From positions 1 to 10,061 of the forward strand of contig JAPUJU010000398.1 of the NCBI GenBank assembly GCA_027296025.1: a stretch of DNA of 10,061 nucleotides. Direction: 5' to 3'. Position 1 is the first letter of the stretch. Every line of letters starts with the position of its first letter. The stretch is from a bacterium (GTDB lineage: Bacteria > Krumholzibacteriota > Krumholzibacteriia > WVZY01). Shown here in pieces: positions 6,273 through 10,061 of this stretch. The position numbers were made by a program, and so were the translations under genes. Under the pieces are notes generated by a model that saw nothing but the letters and a program-made list of their open reading frames with translations, made no database searches and was not told the DNA's origin.

Positions 6273-7115
6273 TTGGTCGCAAAGGCGTTTCGACCCAAAA
6301 AGCGCTTCGGGCAGAACTTTTTGTATGACCCGGCGATCGCCGGGAGGATTACGGACGCTGCCGGCTTATCGCAAGAGGATGTCGTCATTGAGCTGGGAGC
6401 CGGCAAGGGGATACTGACGAAACCCCTGGCACAAGCGTGTGGACGGTTGATCGCGCTCGAAATCGATACTGAACTTCACAAAGACCTCGCCAGCCATTTC
6501 GAGTCGACCAACCCACCGCTCGCGAAGGTGGAGGTTCTGAACGTGGATTTCACGGAGGTCTCTCTAACGGGACTTGCAACCGAAGCGGGATACGATCGCT
6601 GCGTGTTGATGGGAAACATTCCGTATCACCTCACACGCGATGTGTTGTTCTCGTTTCTCGTCGATGAAAGCGAAATGATCCAATCAGCCTATCTCATGAT
6701 GCAGCGCGAAGTCGGTGAACGCATTGCCTCGAGCAGCGGCTCGAAGGTCTACGGGATCACGAGCGTGATCCTGCAGAGTTTGTACTCGGTACGCTCGCTC
6801 TTCAAGGTGCGCCCGGGATCTTTCTTTCCGCCACCGAAAGTGGATTCAATCGTGCTCGAGTTCAAACCGCTTGACGAACCGCTCGTCCCGGTGAGGGAAT
6901 TCAAGTCATTCAAGACACTCGTGAAAAACGTTTTTCAGCAACGACGTAAAACCCTTCACAACTCAATCAAAGCTTTCTACTCGGTGTCTGTCTCCGAACT
7001 GAGACAGATCGGTGAGCTGAGCGGAATCGATCTGCAAAAACGTCCTGAGGCGGTGAGCAAGGAAGGGTTTCTTGCTATTACGCGGGCACTCTCAGCTGTC
7101 ATGACGAAGGCCTGA
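6273..7115 (+). CDS. rsmA: 16S rRNA (adenine1518-N6/adenine1519-N6)-dimethyltransferase
   Basis: KsgA/RsmA dimethylates the two adjacent adenines in the 3'-terminal loop of 16S rRNA, a late 30S assembly step, using S-adenosylmethionine. The N-terminus PKKRFGQNFL (8-17) is the family hallmark. The SAM pocket motif I is ELGAGKGILT (40-49), the acidic residue after strand 2 is E63 (ALEID), and the catalytic motif is NIPY (115-118). FFPPPKVDS (184-192) is also diagnostic, followed by the helical C-terminal domain. At 280 aa it is full length. The start is TTG at 6273: an in-frame TGA at 6225-6227 blocks upstream extension, and no ATG or GTG lies between. The ribosome-binding site is weak (AGAGA, 6261-6265). 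The next gene begins 13 nt after the stop without its own visible promoter, suggesting readthrough into the envelope genes. Confidence 0.96.
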   Translation: MVAKAFRPKKRFGQNFLYDPAIAGRITDAAGLSQEDVVIELGAGKGILTKPLAQACGRLIALEIDTELHKDLASHFESTNPPLAKVEVLNVDFTEVSLTGLATEAGYDRCVLMGNIPYHLTRDVLFSFLVDESEMIQSAYLMMQREVGERIASSSGSKVYGITSVILQSLYSVRSLFKVRPGSFFPPPKVDSIVLEFKPLDEPLVPVREFKSFKTLVKNVFQQRRKTLHNSIKAFYSVSVSELRQIGELSGIDLQKRPEAVSKEGFLAITRALSAVMTKA

Positions 7116-7128
7116 AGCAGGTATCGTC

Positions 7129-9135
7129 GTGAGAAAGATTATCTGGATGGTCATGATTGCAAGCGCATGGGTACCGGCGGTCTCTTATTCGCAGACGACG
7201 GCGACAACGCTCGACTCGATTGCGGCGATGCAGGCGACAACGCTCGACTCGATTGCGGGGACACAGGCGACAACGCTCGACTCGATTGCGGCGATGCAGG
7301 CAACGGCGATAGATTCGATAGCTGCACTGTCGGCGGGGCCGCTGACGTGGACGCTGAACCAGGTGTACAACGGCACCATACGGGGGAATGTCTCGAGCGT
7401 GTCGCTGAGCAACCGGTTTGTAAACACGTTTGCCGGACCGAATGGATTCCGGAACTCGACAACCCTCTTCGTTCAGGAAGCCCGGTACCGTCTGCAGGAC
7501 CGGCGGGACCAGACAAAACGATTGACCAACACGAGCTACTACGCTGTGCGCCCCGGAATCATCGTTGACCTGACGCTCTCGGACAGCCGGTTCTTCAACC
7601 GGACGGTGACCTTCTCCCAGGAGATACAAAACTTCTTCAACAACAATCAGCTGGCGAGCGGGAACTTGAAGTACTCCACGGCGCTCCCGCTCAACCTGAG
7701 GTTCAACGGGGCTATGGCCGCGCAGATCGCCCGCAGCGAGCAGACATTTCTCAACGACCGCAGCCTGGAGGGCAGCGGGCGAGGCGCGGTCTCTTACAAT
7801 CTCGGTAGCTTCATGACACTCCGGGGCCGGGTCGCCTACAAGCAATCGTCCCGCCAGGCGGATACCGGTGCGGCAATAACCAGCGGTCTCGGGGCTGTAT
7901 CCGACTCGCTGGCGGGGAGCGTGCGAATCAATCTCAATGAAACCGACCTAATTGAGGCACGCTACTCTCGATACGCGCGGGTGGAAAAGTCACTTGAGCT
8001 TCCGCGAGGCATCTTCGTCGAACAGATTTTCGACCAGGACCTCGAACGCGAGACCAAAACCGTCAACTCCAATGTCCTGAATCTTCGTGCGGAGCTCTCG
8101 CCAGTGCCCGGTTTGACCCTGAGGGTCGAAGCGAACCATCGTGAGCAACTCAACAACTTCGAAGTGGCAAGGAACCGGTTCAACAACCGTGTCGTCAACT
8201 TGCTCAAGGGCAACCTGCAGTACCGCATTGGCAAGACGTCGGTCACACTGGAACTCGAAAACCAGAATTCGTTGAATGACTTCGGGCCAACTTCGGTGAG
8301 CGGCAACCGCGATAAGCGCCGGAAAATCCGTTTGGTCCTGAACCAGGACATAACAAAGACGCTCAGCGCGAACGTCGTTTTCGGTACGACACTCCTTCAA
8401 ACGTTTTACCTGAAGTTTTTCGAAAACCCTCGTGACCGAGATCAGTTTGACCAGCTGGTCAACATACGCATCCGTTCGAGGCCATTTCCAAAAATTACGG
8501 CGCAAATCTACGGCGCCGTCAACCAGTCGGAGTTCGTGAGTATCCATCGCAGCCAGTCGCAAAACAATCGGACCCAGCTGTCCCTCAACTTTCGCCCGGA
8601 GTTCACATACAAGATTTCGAAAATGGTGAGTCTGAACCAGATATACGGGTTGAACATTGAGTTCACGGACCACGTGTTTGACGAGAACAAGAACTTTCTC
8701 GATCGCAACATCACGTTCTCCAACACGATCACGGCGCAGCTCTTTCCGACGCTCCAGCTCGAACTTTTCTATGGGCTGCTTCTTCACGACCGGGGAAGCT
8801 ACCTGAGGGCCACGCCGACCTCTGCGCGGTTCCTCGATGTGGAGCAGGAAGAGCGGCGGGACCAGATGGAAATCCGTTTTCGTTACAACGTCAACGACAA
8901 ACTCGCCATCGTTGGCAGCAATGAATACAGTCGCAGACAGGATACGTTTGTCGGCGGGCGAACCAATGTATTCATAGACGGGGGCCTGTCGCTGGGAATC
9001 GAAGGGAACTACAAGCTCGGACCGAGCCGTGATCTGAAACTTGTCGTTCGCAAAGTCACCCGCTTTGGCCAGTTCAACTCGCCGGAGCAGGAAAACTACT
9101 GGGTGATGGATTCATCCATCAATTTTGCGTTTTAG
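7129..9135 (+). CDS. Large outer-membrane beta-barrel protein with N-terminal 11-residue repeats
   Basis: Family not recognised. The GTG start at 7129 gives MRKIIW followed by a hydrophobic core and a signal-peptidase-I-like end near residues 17-22 (PAVSYSQ). Residues 25-68 are four tandem 11-mers (ATTLDSIAAMQ type). From about residue 75 to the end there are many alternating polar/hydrophobic strand-like segments separated by charged loops (for example LRFNGAMAAQIA, LTLRVEANHREQL, ITAQIYGAVNQ, LSLGIEGNYKL). The chain ends SSINFAF with C-terminal Phe, the usual signal for BAM-dependent insertion. I see no cysteine, no obvious TonB box or plug domain and no POTRA repeat, so it is not clearly a TonB receptor, LptD or BamA relative. 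At 668 aa it is large for a porin. It follows rsmA by 13 nt and is followed 9 nt later by a lipoprotein, suggesting a functional pair. Transport or assembly cargo is unknown. Confidence 0.82.
   Translation: MRKIIWMVMIASAWVPAVSYSQTTATTLDSIAAMQATTLDSIAGTQATTLDSIAAMQATAIDSIAALSAGPLTWTLNQVYNGTIRGNVSSVSLSNRFVNTFAGPNGFRNSTTLFVQEARYRLQDRRDQTKRLTNTSYYAVRPGIIVDLTLSDSRFFNRTVTFSQEIQNFFNNNQLASGNLKYSTALPLNLRFNGAMAAQIARSEQTFLNDRSLEGSGRGAVSYNLGSFMTLRGRVAYKQSSRQADTGAAITSGLGAVSDSLAGSVRINLNETDLIEARYSRYARVEKSLELPRGIFVEQIFDQDLERETKTVNSNVLNLRAELSPVPGLTLRVEANHREQLNNFEVARNRFNNRVVNLLKGNLQYRIGKTSVTLELENQNSLNDFGPTSVSGNRDKRRKIRLVLNQDITKTLSANVVFGTTLLQTFYLKFFENPRDRDQFDQLVNIRIRSRPFPKITAQIYGAVNQSEFVSIHRSQSQNNRTQLSLNFRPEFTYKISKMVSLNQIYGLNIEFTDHVFDENKNFLDRNITFSNTITAQLFPTLQLELFYGLLLHDRGSYLRATPTSARFLDVEQEERRDQMEIRFRYNVNDKLAIVGSNEYSRRQDTFVGGRTNVFIDGGLSLGIEGNYKLGPSRDLKLVVRKVTRFGQFNSPEQENYWVMDSSINFAF
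7201..7332 (+). repeat. Four in-frame 33-bp tandem repeats coding for 11-residue units
   Basis: Units at 7201-7233, 7234-7266, 7267-7299 and 7300-7332. Units 1 and 3 are identical over all 33 bases. Unit 2 differs from them at three bases near its end (AGT for AAM in protein), and unit 4 is clearly diverged (ATAIDSIAALS). Because the period is a multiple of three, copy-number change would keep the frame. They encode a hendecad helix-like segment between the signal peptide and the barrel. Confidence 0.93.
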
Positions 9136-9137
9136 GG
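9134..9137 (+). promoter_or_regulatory. Ribosome-binding site that decides the lipoprotein start
   Basis: AGGG overlaps the stop codon of the barrel gene and lies 7 nt before ATG 9145, a normal spacing. It would be only 1 nt from the upstream in-frame TTG (9139). This favours ATG 9145 and implies translational coupling with the barrel gene. Confidence 0.5.
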
Positions 9138-9144
9138 ATTGAGA

Positions 9145-9735
9145 ATGACGACGAAGAGCAACGATCTGATAGTGATTCTCGCGCTGGCGCTGTTTTTCGA
9201 GGCCGCCCCGGGCTGTATATTCCAGCCGCGTGATGCGGAACCACCCGGCACCGACGCGGGATCCACGTGGGAGCCGGCGGACGTGCCGAGCAAGGTGTTC
9301 ATCAACCTGCGCACCGGCGTGGTGGATCTCACCGGTGTGAACTACGAGCGCAGCCTGAACGGCAACTTCACATTCATTCCGACACCGGAGGACGAAAGAC
9401 AGCTCGGGCCGGACGTATTCGCGAACTGGGACGTGGACGTTGAGAAACAGGTGCTGCAGAAAATTCTCGGCGACGCGAGTATTGCGGAAGTCAGCTTCGT
9501 CAATCCGCAGAACATTCTCGGTACGTCGACCACCGCGACGTTCCAGTCTCCGTACATTCTGAAGATCACGGACCAGACCAGCGGCAACGTGAACGAGTTC
9601 CAGGCCGTTGCCGAGTTCGACATGGTCAAAGTGGGTAGTGGCTGGCAGTTGATCCAGTGGCGCGACATCGAGTTCGTCGAAGGGTTCGCTACCTGGGGAT
9701 TCCTGCGCGGCAACAACCGGCAGGTAGGGAACTAG
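9145..9735 (+). CDS. Putative NTF2-like lipoprotein paired with the outer-membrane barrel
   Basis: No named family is certain. From ATG 9145 (196 aa) the protein starts MTTKSN, has a hydrophobic stretch (LIVILALALFF, 8-18) and then AAPGC, a lipobox-like site with C24 as the likely lipidated residue; Pro at -2 is unusual. A short Pro/Asp-rich linker leads into a domain from about residue 45 (VFINLRTGVVDLTGVNYERSL) that ends in the segment WQLIQWRDIEFVEG. This layout of a helical start, then strands, ending in a Trp-rich strand resembles NTF2/SnoaL-like lipoproteins (by eye, moderate confidence). It starts 10 nt after the barrel stop, so both are probably made together and work in the outer membrane. 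The partial gene at 9873 also shows INL after a lipoprotein signal, suggesting a paralogue. Ligand or partner unknown. Confidence 0.82.
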   Translation: MTTKSNDLIVILALALFFEAAPGCIFQPRDAEPPGTDAGSTWEPADVPSKVFINLRTGVVDLTGVNYERSLNGNFTFIPTPEDERQLGPDVFANWDVDVEKQVLQKILGDASIAEVSFVNPQNILGTSTTATFQSPYILKITDQTSGNVNEFQAVAEFDMVKVGSGWQLIQWRDIEFVEGFATWGFLRGNNRQVGN

Positions 9736-9757
9736 GAGCGATGAGCCACTGCGCTCC
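9735..9757 (+). terminator. Possible weak terminator after the lipoprotein gene
   Basis: GGAGCG (9735-9740) and CGCTCC (9752-9757) form a 6-bp GC-rich stem with an 11-nt loop, starting in the stop codon. What follows is only moderately T-rich (TGTTGTTAAATTTGG), not a clean U-tract. Its position between an operon end and a new promoter supports the reading. Confidence 0.4.
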
Positions 9758-9797
9758 ATAACGTGTTGTTAAATTTGGTGTTTGTCTTCGTCGCGAC

Positions 9798-9826
9798 TTG
9801 ACTTGACAAGGCCTGTGTGCTAAGAT
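9798..9826 (+). promoter_or_regulatory. Extended -10 sigma70-type promoter for the second lipoprotein gene
   Basis: TTGACT (9798-9803), a 17-nt spacer, then TAAGAT (9821-9826) with TGC directly before it. The start would be near 9833, giving about 40 nt of leader that contains AAGGAAAGG (9852-9860) as a ribosome-binding site. This is a separate transcription unit from the barrel genes. Confidence 0.7.
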
Positions 9827-9872
9827 TCATTACCTACGAGGTGTGTAGGATAAGGAAAGGAAACGGTTCACC

Positions 9873-10061
9873 ATGAAACGCATCATCACAAGAATCGCAC
9901 TGGTACCCCTCATGGCGGCATGTCTCACGACGTCGTGTCTCCTCGACCCCGAGAACAAGAAGGATGGCGATGGCGGTGGCGGCACCATCATTCAGTATAA
10001 GGATCTGACTCAGAAGGACCATATCCTGATCAACCTCAACAAAGCCTACAACGAACTCAAC
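9873..10061 (+). CDS. Putative lipoprotein, 3' partial (cut by window end)
   Basis: An ATG at 9873 opens a frame with no stop to the window edge (63 codons). The N-terminus MKRIITRIALVPLMAA has a basic start and hydrophobic core; LTTSC then gives a lipobox with C22 as the likely lipidated residue (C17 is a second, less likely candidate). A Lys/Asp/Gly-rich linker (27-37, including GGGG) is followed by KDLTQKDHILINLNKAYNELN, a helix start like the one in the preceding lipoprotein (VFINL). The 'ILxNLxxAYNExN' style is familiar from NTF2-like lipoproteins of uncultured FCB-type bacteria (recollection, not a search). It has its own promoter and a purine-rich ribosome-binding site ending 12 nt before the ATG. 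Length and function cannot be known from this fragment. Confidence 0.8.
   Translation, partial: MKRIITRIALVPLMAACLTTSCLLDPENKKDGDGGGGTIIQYKDLTQKDHILINLNKAYNELN

Noticed and set aside
7201..7332. CRISPR-like array
   Set aside because: Units are directly abutting without spacers and encode an in-frame protein repeat.
7990..8787. 265-codon minus-strand frame inside the barrel gene
   Set aside because: The + strand reading has a signal peptide, barrel pattern and C-terminal Phe; the antisense reading has no ribosome-binding site or domain.
9139..9144. TTG start for the lipoprotein
   Set aside because: Only 1 nt from the AGGG ribosome-binding site; ATG 9145 has proper spacing and loses only two residues.
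9803..9808. Perfect TTGACA as -35 of the last promoter
   Set aside because: Only 12 nt from TAAGAT; the overlapping TTGACT at 9798 has the correct 17-nt spacing.
1..10061. Defence, toxin-antitoxin, phage or transposon system
   Set aside because: Every sizeable + strand frame is explained by housekeeping or envelope genes; no integrase, transposase, nuclease-methylase pair or terminal inverted repeats seen.

Overview
The window reads as a piece of chromosome from a diderm (Gram-negative-type) bacterium of medium-high GC. The supporting signs are an EnvC-like murein hydrolase activator, a large outer-membrane beta-barrel ending in phenylalanine, two lipoprotein signal peptides and TTGACT/TATACT-type promoters. 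The deeply branching look of the proteins and the NTF2-like lipoproteins suggest an uncultured FCB-type or Krumholzibacteria/Eisenbacteria-like lineage. That placement is a guess from memory of protein style, not a search. All supportable genes are on the + strand and tightly packed. I see no tRNA, rRNA, insertion sequence, CRISPR array, toxin-antitoxin or phage gene.

Left part (1-5107): a housekeeping run of EnvC-like LytM factor (5' end outside the window), holB (DNA polymerase III delta'), metG (methionyl-tRNA synthetase), tatD (metal-dependent DNase/hydrolase) and a small protein made of a B-box-like zinc finger, a DUF2007-like middle and a C-terminal zinc ribbon. The metG start has no Shine-Dalgarno of its own. 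It lies downstream of a three-codon ORF in the same frame that does have one.

Middle (5108-7115): a candidate extended -10 promoter precedes an NDUFA9-type atypical SDR. A near-consensus sigma70 promoter (TTGACT-17-TATACT) then precedes an approximately 120-nt leader with a misplaced AGGAGG, a 12-codon ORF and several possible stems, followed by rsmA (16S rRNA dimethyltransferase), which starts with TTG.

Right part (7129-10061): an envelope cassette. It holds a 668-aa cysteine-free outer-membrane beta-barrel with four 11-residue tandem repeats just after its signal peptide, an NTF2-like lipoprotein beginning 10 nt after it, a probable weak terminator, a strong-looking extended -10 promoter, and the start of a second lipoprotein cut by the window edge. 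rsmA, the barrel and the first lipoprotein may share a transcript.

The least explained parts are the barrel/lipoprotein cassette with its hendecad repeats, the tripartite zinc protein, and the two in-frame mini-ORF leaders before metG and rsmA. I found no defence or mobile system, and I make no claim of one.
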